A stretch of DNA of 64,000 nucleotides from Diploptera punctata (taxonomy: Eukaryota; Arthropoda; Insecta; Blattodea; Blaberidae), in contig JASPKZ010002335.1 of NCBI GenBank assembly GCA_030220185.1, positions 31,001 to 95,000 on the forward strand, written 5' to 3'. Position numbers and translations under genes: made by a program. The notes under the pieces are model-generated. The model made no database searches. It saw only the letters and a program-made list of their open reading frames with translations, and was not told where the DNA came from. Positions 51,743 through 61,854 of the stretch are shown here, piece by piece (position 1 is the first letter of the stretch; the number at the start of each line of letters is the position of its first letter).

Positions 51743-52206
51743 AATTAATAGTTTCAAAAAACTAAAAGAACACGCTTTATTAAGAAACTAAAAAATGAAA
51801 AATAATTTTAATTTCCAATACGCTTGGGATAAAATAAAGTGGTCAACAAAAAAATCATCTCCAACACATATAGAATAAAATTAGAGTTATCAACAAAAAG
51901 AAAATAATTTTGCCATCAAAAGCATGGAGTGCTTTTTATGATTTTTATATTTTCTTCTTAGAGAGCTTACTTTTACCAATATCTGTTTATTATCAAATAT
52001 ATTAATTGATATAGAGCACCCCACACTTTTGATGGTAAAATTATTTTCTTTTTGTTGATAACTCTAATTTTATTCTATATGTGTTGGAGATGATTTTTTT
52101 TGTTGACCACTTTATTTTATTCCAAGCGTATTGGAAATTAAAATTATTTTTCATTTTTTAGTTTTCTAATAAAGCGTGTTCTTTTAGTTTTTTAAAACTA
52201 TTAATT
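51743..52206. repeat. Inner palindrome P2
   Basis: Arms about 51743-51934 and 52014-52206 are inverted copies; the loop between them is the reverse complement of the loop of P1. Together with P1 it closes the large palindrome. Confidence 0.93.
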
Positions 52207-53010
52207 ATTTTACTCGTCATATGAGTATGTACGGAAATGTCAATAATAGAAACAACTTTCTTAGGTTATATTGTATTTTACAGAAAATAAGACTGAATAC
52301 AAGATAAGATGGCAACAATAATAAATTAGTAACTTCAATTTCTTATTTACTTATAACAGATTATATATATAGGTCTACCTACTGTAATCAGACGTTCACA
52401 TTGTTTCTATGATGTCGATAAATATCCTTTATTTATAATTTAATTAGGCCTAAGAGAGCAGAATGTTAACTCGCCTGTAAATTCTGTTGTTAAATTCACC
52501 ACTACCTCTATAAGTCTACGACTAACGTAGAATATTTTTCACTAAACTGTTTGAAAACATTCAAAATAATTTTTCTCAGCTTTTCAAAGGTTTTCCTTTT
52601 TTATGCTTCAAAAATTGTGTATGAGATGCAGCCATTTAAAACAATTGAAAATTCGTAAGAATTAAACAATGAAATACTTATTTATTTCATCTATTAAAAT
52701 TGTAATTATATATTTTAAGATTCTCCCATATAACTTATGTAGACATGCGCTAGATAATAAATATTTCATTAATTTTATTATATTTATTTCGAGTGTTAGA
52801 AAGCGAACTACATTTTCTTGCGCCCTTAAAGGTAAATGTTATTCAACCAATGAAAATGCAGTCCATACATCTGGAATGTTTACATTAGAACTGGAACTTG
52901 GCTCGGAAGATGTATAGACAATGAACAAAAAATTGGTCAAATTTATTATAATAATAGTCAAACCTTATAATGTTAAATATAATATTAAAATTACTACTAC
53001 TAATACTATA
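52207..53010. other. No recognised feature
   Basis: A/T-rich; the 82-codon frame at 52669 matches nothing known to me. Confidence 0.45.
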
Positions 53011-53011
53011 A

Positions 53012-53440
53012 TAACTAACTCACTGGCATTATCGAAAAGTGGCCGCGCGGACATAAGCTCTCCGTACATCCCTATCCTGAACTAATGTTATCAATCATCC
53101 CCTGTAATTGAATTGAAAATTCCTAAGAATTAAACATCTACGTCCCTCAAACCATGGTTAATATTATTCTCCCGACTCATTCTTGGCCTACATACTGGGT
53201 GCTTTCCCTCTGTTTTCCTACAAGAAGTTTCTATGCCGCTCTTTCATTTCCCATTCGTACCACATGTCCTGCCCATCGCAGTCTATTAGACTTAATTGTT
53301 ATTATTACATTTGGTTTCCCATAAAGATCATGTAGTTCACTGGTATACAGTCTTCTCCATTCACCTGTCTGTTCATCTCTACTTAAACAAAACTTTCCTA
53401 AGAACTTTATTCTCAAATACTCGTAATCTTTTCTCCTCCA
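53012..53440 (-). pseudogene. LREE-LINE 3' end: C-terminal tail plus 3' UTR
   Basis: The minus frame 53231-53416 reads SRDEQTGEWRRLYTSELHDL, YGKPNVIITIKSNRLRW and AGHVVRMGNE. The 3' UTR ends at the family boundary AACTCACTGGCATTATCGAA near 53015. Close in sequence to 6425-6855. Confidence 0.87.
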
Positions 53441-53460
53441 ATTATGATGATGATAATAAA

Positions 53461-53461
53461 A

Positions 53462-53514
<53 letters not shown>
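53461..53514. repeat. AAT microsatellite
   Basis: About 54 bp of AAT triplets upstream of the LREE-LINE tail. Confidence 0.96.
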
Positions 53515-53515
<1 letters not shown>

Positions 53516-53624
53516 GTAATATACTCACTTTAGTAAACTTATTCAAATAGGATCTGCCAAAAGTGACAAAGTATACTTGACAAACGAAATATTAAAATTA
53601 ATGTGCATGCAATAGTTAATACAA

Positions 53625-53860
53625 TAATGAGGCAAGTTCCTGCCTACACCGGGATTCGAAGCCCTACCATAATGTTTTATTAATATATATGATTAGAAAT
53701 TCATCAATAGACGTTCATGATGATTTCAAATAGAGAGAATTGTATGTCTTCTCCTGGATTGCCTAAGTAGGACAATGATAGTACGCCAGCGCGTAAGTCT
53801 GGAGATCTTGGGTTCGAATTCTGGTTTAGGCAGGAATTTTTCTCTTTAGTTTTATATACT
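53625..53860. repeat. Inverted pair of tRNA-like segments
   Basis: The right segment has ACGCCAGCGCGTAAGTCTGG and B-box-like GGGTTCGAATTCTGG, ending in TTTAGGCAGGAA. The left segment on the minus strand has GGCTTCGAATCCCGGTG and then TAGGCAGGAAC. They face each other about 100 bp apart. They look like two copies of one tRNA-derived repeat not otherwise seen in the window. Confidence 0.5.
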
Positions 53861-54222
53861 TCAGACAATAGTGAAGTAAAACGATAAGAAATAGATAATT
53901 TAGATCAAAGCATTTTTTTTAATTTGTACAATAGGTATAGAAGAAGAAGGCAGAACCAGAGTTTAGGTGAAAGTGTTATTCTAAATATAGGGAAAAATAA
54001 GGAAATAGATTTGAAGAGTGTTCATAATTATAGACGATTTTTTAAGATCGAGTTTAGAGTCCTTCCGCATGATCGTTACAATTTGTCATATAAGATCTTT
54101 GCAGTCCCTAGATGCTTGAGGAATGACTCTCTACTGCCTATAAGAAAACCTTGAATTATGACAAGATGAATGATGCAGCAGACAGTCACTATACAATAGA
54201 CATAAAGAATCGACCAGACTGT
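53861..54222. other. Unassigned; one 76-codon frame
   Basis: The frame at 53924-54154 (RRRRQNQSLGESVILNIGKN, HDRYNLSYKIFAVPRCLRND) has plausible composition but matches no family I know. Confidence 0.3.
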
Positions 54223-54224
54223 TT

Positions 54225-54450
54225 TCCTAAATGAGATGAGGTTAAGGATGATAAAATGAATGAACGGAGATGAAAAGACACGACAGTGGAGGGCAGAAAA
54301 GTGGAGACTGTTGGTGGGATGAAATTCGGGCAACAGTAGAACCCCGAGGAAACCCCGAAAAATCCCGGTATGAACCCATCAGCATGTGCCAAGATTCGAA
54401 CTACCACAAGTATGACCGCCACAAGGTCATGTATACACGCAAGACACTCC
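54225..54450 (-). mobile_element. SINE-F, diverged copy
   Basis: Minus order: GTTCGTGGTGGAGTGTCTTG, B-box-like GTAGTTCGAATCTTGG, GGGGTTTCCTCGGGGTTC, CATCCCACCAACAGTCTCC, CATCTCATT. Same order as at 34010. Next to a SINE-D in the same orientation. Confidence 0.72.
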
Positions 54451-54494
54451 ACCACGAACAAGGTAAATATACAACTGGAGGGACTGGTCAAACT

Positions 54495-54910
54495 GTACAA
54501 ATTAAAATTAATTCTTCTTGTAAGCCATTTTTTCTCTCAACGAAACTTAGGCGCTTTCTCCCTACAGGGGGAGAAATTTAACCATACTAATTTAGTTACA
54601 CTTTTTTTTCGGATAGATGTTATTGAGTGGCCCGGGGTCAGCGTTCCGACTCACAGTGACATCTAGGAAACCAAGGTAGCACTAGGATGAGAAAATTCGA
54701 TAAATTTTACTTAGAGGCGTATTTATTCAGACTTAACGAACTTTTACGAGCCTGAAAATCTTCAGACTTGGGAGCCGTGGGTCCCTCCCGGAGGATTTAC
54801 TCCTTGGATTTTTCTATCCTAAAAAAATCTATCGACCCCAGCCTGGTTTGAATCTGCGATCCTCAGGACCAGAGACAAGGAGCATAACCACTAGTCGTCC
54901 GCGGCCGACT
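54495..54910 (-). mobile_element. SINE-D, full copy
   Basis: Minus order: GGCCGCGGACGACTAGTGGT, B-box-like GATTCAAACCAGGC, CTCCGGGAGGGACCCACGG, TCTGAAGATTTTCAGGCTCG, and near the 3' end CCCTGTAGGGAGAAAGCGCC. It aligns along its length with 13589-13975. Confidence 0.86.
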
Positions 54911-55198
54911 TTAGATTATCAAAATTAAATAGATTTCGGTCCCTTTCTTCAGGCCGTTGCGTTGATTTAGATACGTTTTATATGATTTTCTGAAGAAATG
55001 TTAATAAACTAACCATTTGACTTAACGATGCGAAACCTTAGCAGTGACAGTCTGCTTGCTCATTGGCTTCTTTCATGTCAAGCAGATTCCATACAAACAT
55101 TCAACCAAGCAAAAGCAAATAAATTTATTTAAATAGGTTTAACACGACTACATAACAACTCTTCTCCTTCTATTTATTACAAAATGTCTCTAATTACT
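54911..55198. other. Short unassigned spacer
   Basis: Nothing recognised between SINE-D and the second foldback complex. Confidence 0.4.
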
Positions 55199-55209
55199 AA
55201 TAAATACTA

Positions 55210-55675
55210 GTTTAAAAATCTAAAACAACACGCTTTATTAGAAAACCGAACTAAAAAATGAAAAATAATTTTAATTTCCAAAATCCTTGGGATAAAATTA
55301 AAGAGGTAACAAAAAGATCATCTCCAACACATTTAGAATAAAACTAGAGTTATCTACAAAAAAATAATTTTACCATCAAAAGCGTGGGGTGCTCTATATC
55401 AATTAATATATTTGATAATAAACAGATATTGGTAAAAGTAAAGTCTGTAAGAAGAAAATGTAAAAACCATAAAAAGCACCCCACGCTTTTGATGGTAATT
55501 TTTTTTTTGTAGATAACTATGATTTTATTCTAAATGTGTTGGAGATGATTTTTTTGTTGACCACTTTAATTTTATCCCAAGCGTGTTGGAAATTAAAATT
55601 ATTTTTCATTTTTTAGTTCGGTTTTCTAATAAAGCGTGTTGTTTTAGTTTTTTTAAACTATTATTTATTTTTTAG
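55210..55675. repeat. Inner palindrome P3
   Basis: Left arm from AACAACACGCTTTATTAGAA to CCATCAAAAGCGTGGGGTGC; right arm from CACCCCACGCTTTTGATGG to TAAAGCGTGTTGTTTTAG. About 200-bp arms and an 80-bp loop, as in P1. Confidence 0.92.
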
Positions 55676-55772
55676 TTTTAATATTTTACAGAATAAGATA
55701 AAAATGTAAATATCTTTAAATTCGATAATATTGTAGTATGAGCTAAAAGTAATACTCTTCTAAAAAAATCAT

Positions 55773-55860
55773 GCGGACCGGATTTGAACCAGCTACCTAT
55801 GGATTACTGAAATTATATACCACCACAGTCTACCCCTCTACCAACTGAGCTCTTATAACA
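55773..55860 (-). pseudogene. tRNA-Tyr-like sequence 3 with intron-like insert
   Basis: Minus reading: GAGCTCAGTTGGTAGAGGGG, AGACTGTGGTGG, TATATAATTTCAGTA, ATCCATAGGTAGCTGG, GGTTCAAATCCGG. This copy keeps the most tRNA-Tyr-like anticodon arm of the five: CTGTGG where tRNA-Tyr has CTGTAG, so the anticodon GTA reads GTG. The ATCCATAGG stem side is intact. Confidence 0.83.
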
Positions 55861-55909
55861 ATTGACTAAAGAGTCGATATGTCCGTAACCTATTATACCG
55901 GTTTTTATT

Positions 55910-56560
55910 TTTTTTTATTTTTTGATAATTCTGGCCAGGATTTTAGAAACATTTATGAAATTATTGTATTGTCATTGGTCCTTTACAAGTATAAAAAGTT
56001 TCAAGTCGATCCAATGATTTTAAGTGGGTGCAAATCGTGTTGAAAGATTCCGTTACATAATTACGCAAACGCTTTATTTTATTTTCTGACGATTCTTTGG
56101 AAAAAAAATTAAGAAATCAATATATTGTCATTAGTCCTTTACAAGTATACAAAGTTTCAAGTCGATCCAATGATCTTAAGTGGGTGAAAATCGTGTTGAA
56201 AGATTACGTTATATAATTACACTGACACTTTTTTTATTTTCTGATGATTCTGGCCATGATTTCAGAAAAACCTTATGAAATTATTGCGTTGTCACTGGTC
56301 CTTTACAAGTATACAAAGCACCCGTGACAATACAATAATTTCATATTAATTTTCTAAAATCCTGGCCAGTATCATCAGAAAATCAAAAAAAGTGCCTTTG
56401 TATTTATGTAACGGAATCTTTGAACACGATTTTCACCCACTTAGAGACATTGGATCGACTTGAAACTTTGTATACTTGTAAAGGACCCGTGACACTACAA
56501 TAATTTCATATTTTATTTCTAAATTCCTGGCCAGAATCATCAGAAAATCAAAAAAATTAA
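55910..56560. repeat. 165-bp repeats, plus then minus orientation
   Basis: Plus units have GGTGCAAATCGTGTTGAAAG (56028) and GGTGAAAATCGTGTTGAAAG; the third is cut short at about 56320 and the next sequence (CCCGTGACAATACAATAATT) is the reverse orientation. The palindrome centre, GATA run and core arms are missing here. Confidence 0.88.
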
Positions 56561-56606
56561 AAACTGGTATAATAGGTTACGGATTTGTCGACTTTCTAGT
56601 CAATCG

Positions 56607-56700
56607 TTGTAAGAGCTCAGTTGGTAGAGCGGTGTACTAGTGGTACGCCTATATAATTTCAGTATTCCGTAAGTCGCTGGTTCGAATCCGGCTGGGGAGG
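56607..56700 (+). pseudogene. tRNA-Tyr-like sequence 4 with intron-like insert
   Basis: AGAGCTCAGTTGGTAGAGCG, a disturbed anticodon arm (GTGTACTAGTGG), CTATATAATTTCAGTATTCC, AAGTCGCTGG, GGTTCGAATCCGGCTGGGG. The T-arm is intact. The 5' and 3' acceptor ends do not pair. Confidence 0.82.
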
Positions 56701-56789
56701 TTTTTTTTAGAAGAGTAATACTTTTAGCTCATACTACAATGGAATTTAAAGATATTTACATTCTTATCTTATTCTGTAAAATATTAAAA

Positions 56790-57710
56790 TTTTTCATTTT
56801 TGAGTTCGGTTTTCTAATAAAGCGTGCTGTTTTAGTTTTTTAAAACTATTATTTATTTTTACTTTTAGCTCATACTACAATAGTATTGAATTTAAAGAAT
56901 ACTTACATTTTTTATCTTATTCTGCAAAATATTAAAACTAAAATATAAAAAATAAATAATAGTTTTAAAAAACTAAAACAACACGCTTTATTAGAAAACC
57001 GAACTAAAAAAATGAAAAATAATTTTAATTTCCAACACGCTTGGGATAAAATTAAAGTGGTCAACAAAAACATCATCTCCAACACATATAGAATAAAACT
57101 AGAGTTATCAACAAAAAGAAAATAATTTTACCATCAAAAGCGTGGGTTGCTTTTTATGATTTTTGCATTTTCTTCTTAGAGACTTTACTTTTACCAATAT
57201 CTGTTTATTTTATTTTCTGATGATTCTGGCCAGGATTTAAGAAAAAAATTATGAAATCATTGTATTGCCATTGGTCCTTTACAAGTGTACAAAGTTTCAA
57301 GTAGATCTAATTATTTTAAGTGGGTGAAAATCGCGTTGAAATATTCCGTTACATAGATACAGGTTAAGCTAATACAGTATAAATAATAGTTTTAAAAAAA
57401 CTAAAACAACACGCTTTATTAGAAAACCGAAGTAAAAAAATGAAAAATAATTTTAATTTCCAGCACGCTTGGGATAAATAATTTTACCATCAAAAGCGTG
57501 GGGTGCTCTTTATCAATTAATATATTTGATAATAAACAGATATTGGTAAAAGTAAAGTCTCTAAGAAGAAAATGTAAAAATCATACAAAGCACCCCACGC
57601 TTTTAATGGTACAATTATTTATCCCAAGCGTGTTGGAAATTAAAATTATTTTTCATTTTTTTACTTCGGTTTTCTAATAAAGCGTGTTGTTTTAGTTTTT
57701 TAAAACTATT
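56790..57710. repeat. Inner-palindrome pieces P4 and P5 with one 165-bp unit between
   Basis: 56790-56860 is a right-arm end, 56945-57208 a left arm plus loop in the orientation of P2, 57209-57353 a single 165-bp unit, and 57379-57710 a shortened palindrome that lacks the middle third of each arm (it jumps from GCTTGGGATA to ATTTTACCATC symmetrically on both sides). Confidence 0.85.
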
Positions 57711-57826
57711 ATTTCTTTTTTAGTTTTTAGTTTTAATATTTTACAGAATAAGATAAAAATGTAAATATATTTAAATTCGATACTATTGTAGTATGAGCTA
57801 AAAGTAATACTCTTCTAAAAAAAAAA

Positions 57827-57915
57827 CCTCCCAGCCAGATTTAAACCAGCGACCTATAGATTACTGAAATTATATACCACTAGAGCTCACCGCTCTACCA
57901 ACTGAGCTCTTACAA
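57827..57915 (-). pseudogene. tRNA-Tyr-like sequence 5 with intron-like insert
   Basis: Minus reading: GAGCTCAGTTGGTAGAGCGG, GAGCTCTAGTGG in place of the anticodon arm, TATATAATTTCAGTA, ATCTATAGGTCGCTGG, GGTTTAAATCTGGCTGGGAG. The B-box has two changes. Confidence 0.82.
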
Positions 57916-57974
57916 CGATTGACTAAAAAGTCGACAAGTCCGCAACCTATTATACCAGTTTTCATTTGTTTGAT

Positions 57975-58440
57975 TTTGTGATGATTCTGGCCAGGATTTT
58001 AGAAACAAATATGGAATTATTATATTGTCACGGGTCCTTTACAAGAATACATCATTTCAAGTCGATCCAATGTTTCTAAGTAGGTGAAAATCGTGTTAAA
58101 AAATTCTATTACATAGATACAAAGACACTTTTTTTGATTTTCTGACGATTCTGGCCAGGATTTTAGAAAATAAATATGAAATTGTTGTATTGTCACGGGT
58201 CCTTTACACATATACAAAGTTGCAAGTCGATCCAATGTTTCTAAGTGGGTGAAAATCGTGTTCAAAAATTCCGTTACATAGATCCAAAAACCCTTTTTTT
58301 GATTTTCTGATGATTCTGGCCATGATTTTAGAAACAAAATATGAAATTATTATATTGTCACGGACCTTTTACAAGTATACAAAGTTTCAAGTCGATCCAA
58401 TGATTTTAAGTGGGTGAAAATCGCGTTAAAATATTCAGTT
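57975..58440 (+). repeat. 165-bp tandem repeats, three units
   Basis: Units carry GATGATTCTGGCCAGGATTT at 57981, GACGATTCTGGCCAGGATTT at 58142 and GATGATTCTGGCCATGATTT at 58308, and each ends TTCCGTTACATAGAT or similar. On the minus strand the unit is read as 55 codons (SWPESSENQKK, LETLDRL), and the 105-codon open frame spans two units; this is most likely chance. Confidence 0.93.
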
Positions 58441-58649
58441 ACATAGATACAGGTCAAGCTAATATAAAGCGTGTAATATAGCGTGTAAAAATAATAAAAC
58501 TAGTTTTAACTCCTGCTGTTATGCGTCATCCCAACTTCTATTTAATGTTAAACTAAAAAATATAATCAATTAAATTGGCGTTTGCTTGATGAAAATCCAT
58601 AATATATTTAATTAAATAAAAATAAAAATATAAAACACGACACTTTTCT

Positions 58650-58965
58650 ATTCTTCCAACCATACTATATGGATGCGAAACATTGTCTCCTGCTTTAAGA
58701 GAGGAGAAGAAGTCCTAAGCATATTTTTGTATCAAAGAGAGACGAACATACAGGCGAATTGAGAAAATTACGTAATAATGATGAACATGATCAGTATGGG
58801 AAAACAGAAATAGGTAATTTTGAACAGTTAATAAGCCTAGTAAACCACCGATGGGTAGAACCTGTGGCACGATTAAAAATAATGAAGGGCGTGGAAACTT
58901 ACTGTAGGAAAGTCAGAAATCAGAAAAGTTCAAATTTCGAAGGAGTGACGATTACGAGGTTGTAG
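58650..58965 (+). pseudogene. LREE-LINE C-terminal tail
   Basis: One frame reads LPTILYGCETLSPALREEKK, then another SKRDEHTGELRKLRNNDEHD, QYGKTEIGNFEQL and HRWVEPVARLKIM. This matches LPVxLYGCETWSLxLREE and GPKRDExTGExRxLxNxELHDLYG. It reaches farther upstream (LYGCET) than most copies. Plus strand, three pieces in different frames. Confidence 0.82.
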
Positions 58966-59051
58966 GGCCTATGTATGAAATTATGTATTTTTTTTTTTTG
59001 GTTACAAATCTTGATCGATCCAACCTATCGGACACCAAAAATAGCTATGGT

Positions 59052-59054
<3 letters not shown>

Positions 59055-59101
<47 letters not shown>
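59055..59101. repeat. (TA)n microsatellite
   Basis: About 47 bp of TA. Confidence 0.97.
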
Positions 59102-59103
<2 letters not shown>

Positions 59104-59724
59104 CCTAACATATCGGTTATTTAGCTTCGTTAATAATATTAATAAAAATAAATGAAAGTAAATTATATATTAACTGCCAAAAGAATACTAGGCGATTATA
59201 TGCAAAATGATAGTCTACATACATTCCAAAATAAATAAATAAATAAATAAATAAAATAAAATTAAAATAAAAACAGAATTTACTGTTACAGTATATGAAT
59301 CATAACCCCGGCAACGCATATGTGCCAGAAAACGCCTGAAAATTGAATGAGAAGTTGACGTTAAAATAATCTGAACACGCCATATTATCGTTGGAATATT
59401 ATCATTGCTAAACAGAATAGCCAACGTAATAAAAAACATGCTAATAAAAAATGGAGATCGTCGAGTACCTACATTATCTAACCTAACATAACGTAATCCG
59501 GATAAATATATCGGCAATTTGATGTAGCGGAAACATAAATAAACTACATGAATATGGATAACTATCGATAGGTCTGTAGTAAGATTTACAGATTGTCATC
59601 TCGGATAGAATAACCTACACATAGAGCACTCTAAACTTGCGTGTTCGTGATGCCATTGTTGTACTTGGAGAAACAAGAAGTAAATTGGTATTCTGTCTAT
59701 CTATCTATCTATCTATATACAAGG
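59102..59724. other. Unassigned; short AAAT and ATCT runs
   Basis: An AAAT run lies at 59231-59257 and five ATCT units at 59696-59717. The 100-codon minus frame (59215-59517) is hydrophobic and matches no family I know. Confidence 0.4.
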
Positions 59725-60045
59725 GCGTAGCACAATGTTGAGCCGTAGCCTCTCCTTTGTTAGAAGTTACTAGACCAAAGTTAATTTAGTTACACGTATT
59801 TGCCCATAGATGTCATGAATGGTATTACGGGCAACACACCAACTCAATGAGACATCTAGCAGGCAACTAAGGTATTACTAGAATGATGAGATCGGTACAT
59901 TTTGCTCAGAGGCTTTTTTATTCAGGCTTAAGGGACTTTTACGAAACTGAAAATCTTCAGACTCGGGACCGACAGCTTAAAGTCTCACTCGGAGAACTTG
60001 CTCCTTGGATTTTCCGTCCTAAAAAGCCATCGACCCTGGCAGGGT
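59725..60045 (-). mobile_element. SINE-D, diverged, head mostly lost
   Basis: Minus order: TTCACCCTGCCAGGGTCGAT, CAAGTTCTCCGAGTGAGAC, TCTGAAGATTTTCAGTTTCG, GTAATACCTTAGTTGCCTGC. It follows 13589-13975 from the B-box onward. Confidence 0.8.
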
Positions 60046-60915
60046 GAATTGGTAAAATTGTCTTAAACATCTTTTATTATTGAAGAGGCATTTCAAATGT
60101 GAATTTGTACTTAGAAGTGATTCTAATACAAACTAAACTTGTAACTGACTGCAAAATTATCGCGTGTAGCACACGACAGAACTATCTCAACACTGATATA
60201 AACAACGGATACACTATTTTATTTCAGGTGTATACTAGGGGTTTGAATATAGAGAGAGATCTAGCCCTTAGGCTATATAACTATAAATAGGTAAAGATCC
60301 CCAACCGCCAGATAACAGTGCGCGAAGATTTGAATTGTGAGTAGTTAAGAACGTATACCGTTCCGACATCGGGTTCCCTATCTCAGCAAATTAATTTTTA
60401 CAATCAACTACCGTATTTATAAAGTTGACCTTAAATTACTGAGGTTTTTATTTTATAATTTTCCTCAGTCATCGTGGCAAATTCTGGTTACGAATTTCAT
60501 TATCATGATCATCGTCTCATTATACCCGTACATTACCGTATCATTAAAATTAGGCCTACATCAGTGAACTATTCTAGGCTCATTATGAGCTTAGATGTTA
60601 AAGCGTTTGTAGAAGCGAATTAAAATAATAAATAACTAATCAATGAAACCAATGTGTGTACCATACAGGACGCTTAATTAATACAAGATGTGAAATGTAT
60701 TGAAAATATTAATTTGCAATGTTAGCAATGCATATAGCAATGTCGTATATCCTTAATTGCTCAATTGAAAATAACGTTAGGAAAGTGACCTGGACCTGGT
60801 ATTGATTTTGTGTGTCTGCCTCTCTTTTTCCTGAGTTCATTGTGGTTCATATTTTAAGATAATATCTACCCGTCATGCAATAGTTCAATCTCTGGAAGTT
60901 ACTGTGACTCATAGA
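60046..60915. other. No recognised feature
   Basis: A 63-codon frame at 60099 matches nothing known to me. No repeat seen. Confidence 0.45.
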
Positions 60916-60925
60916 AGTAATAAAG

Positions 60926-61105
60926 GTAAAGTGATCCCACTACATGCAGGAGGTCAAGGCTCCCAACTTTCTAGCAGAGTTTACCCCCAGAACAAGCGTC
61001 TGGCACTCATTTTTGTTAGAGGATGAGTCATGACTCATGGCACCGCCAGAAGGTTAGCTTGACCTCATCGGGACTCGAATTCCCCGATCTTACGGCGTCC
61101 CCAGT
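60926..61105 (-). mobile_element. SINE-E, shortened, imperfect TSD
   Basis: Plus-coordinate order: TAAAGTGATCCCACTACATG, TACCCCCAGAACAAGCGTCT, GGCACCGCCAGAAGGTTAGC, then a partial head ending CGGCGTCCCC. About 100 bp of the body is missing. GTAATAAAGGTAAA and GTAACAAGGTAAA at the two sides may be a duplication with one base deleted. Confidence 0.8.
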
Positions 61106-61119
61106 GTAACAAGGTAAAT

Positions 61120-61315
61120 AAATATACAGTGTTGGAATTTCGTTACCATGATCCATTTTATTCTTAAACAAGTTTTCATGTTTCATTTAAAATAATTAAT
61201 TTTAATTAATTTTCACAATACGCTTTAAATTCGCAATAAAAGACAAATATTTTACATAAATACACACAACAATAGACGTAACATAACCTACGTAGTCTAT
61301 TGATATAACCTACAA
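61120..61315. other. Short unassigned spacer
   Basis: A/T-rich; nothing recognised. Confidence 0.4.
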
Positions 61316-61319
61316 CACT

Positions 61320-61850
61320 TTGTCCACCTCATCACCCCTTTATATTTCTACTCGCTTCCATTCGCTATCCTCCCATTATAACTTAAACACACGATCGAGA
61401 GAAAATTTAACTCTAGCTGTTCCTCTACATCGAACATCTCACTATTCCTCATCCTTCCTTGTTTCAGCCACCCGACTCTGGAATTCCCTCCCCTCGTATA
61501 TCAAGGACTACCCGACTCAAAAACAGTTTAAAAAGAAACTCACTTCATATTTCCTTAAACAATATAATATATAACGTGTTCCATGTATATGTTTATTACT
61601 CCTTTATATTTGAAACTTTCTTTACCAAGCCATTTACTTAATCTAATTATAGATTATTATTTTTGTTATTATTATTATTATCATTTTTCTTTCTTACTTT
61701 CCCTTGTCAACTTTATATTGCGTGTCTATATATATTATGTATCATTAATCATAATTGTTATTGTATGTACGTATAATGTAACCCTGGTGAAGTAGAAGAG
61801 AACACCTTACGGTCTTAACTCCATCAGGTAAAATAAATAAATAACATAAA
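61320..61850 (+). pseudogene. LINE (CR1/jockey-like) ORF2 C-terminus and 3' UTR with AAATA tail
   Basis: The frame 61320-61574 is open: HYNLNTRSRENLTLAVPLHR, TSHYSSSFLVSATRLWNSLP, IKDYPTQKQFKKKLTSYFL. The block NTRSR..L..P..RT..Y..SF...A.RLWNSLP marks the end of CR1- and jockey-type LINE proteins, unlike the GHVxRM/GRPxxRW tails elsewhere. A stop at 61575 is followed by about 250 bp of 3' UTR ending GGTAAAATAAATAAATAA. Nothing upstream of the last 84 codons is present. This end is intact and looks younger than most LINE pieces here. Confidence 0.87.
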
Positions 61851-61854
61851 CGCA

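Larger units (their letters stand above)
49591..52206. mobile_element. Foldback complex 1: 2.6-kb palindrome with nested modules
   Basis: The left arm (49591-50690) and right arm (50744-52206) are inverted copies of each other around a 53-bp unique spacer. Module order from outside to centre is the same in both: an inner palindrome, a linker, a tRNA-Tyr-like sequence, 165-bp tandem repeats, a GATA/ATCT run, and a 34-bp core arm ending at the spacer. The arms differ mainly in 165-bp repeat number (two against four) and in tetranucleotide length. No transposase frame is present. It resembles a foldback transposon or an inverted duplication of a composite satellite. A related complex lies at 55199-58480. 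Confidence 0.92.
55199..58480. mobile_element. Foldback complex 2: rearranged relative of complex 1
   Basis: Same modules as 49591-52206 but shuffled. From left: inner palindrome (55210-55675), tRNA-Tyr-like (-), 165-bp repeats (+), a direct switch to inverted repeats at about 56320 with the core lost, tRNA-Tyr-like (+), parts of an inner palindrome in both orientations (56790-57208), one 165-bp repeat, a shortened palindrome (57379-57710), tRNA-Tyr-like (-), three 165-bp repeats (+), and a final half-core (58440-58480). It probably holds two overlapping insertions or a complex that recombined within its own repeats. Confidence 0.88.

Noticed and set aside
58020..58337. 105-codon minus frame with an internal 55-residue repeat
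   Set aside because: The repeat is the 165-bp tandem unit, whose length is a multiple of three. Neighbouring units in both complexes have stops and shifts, so protein selection is unlikely.
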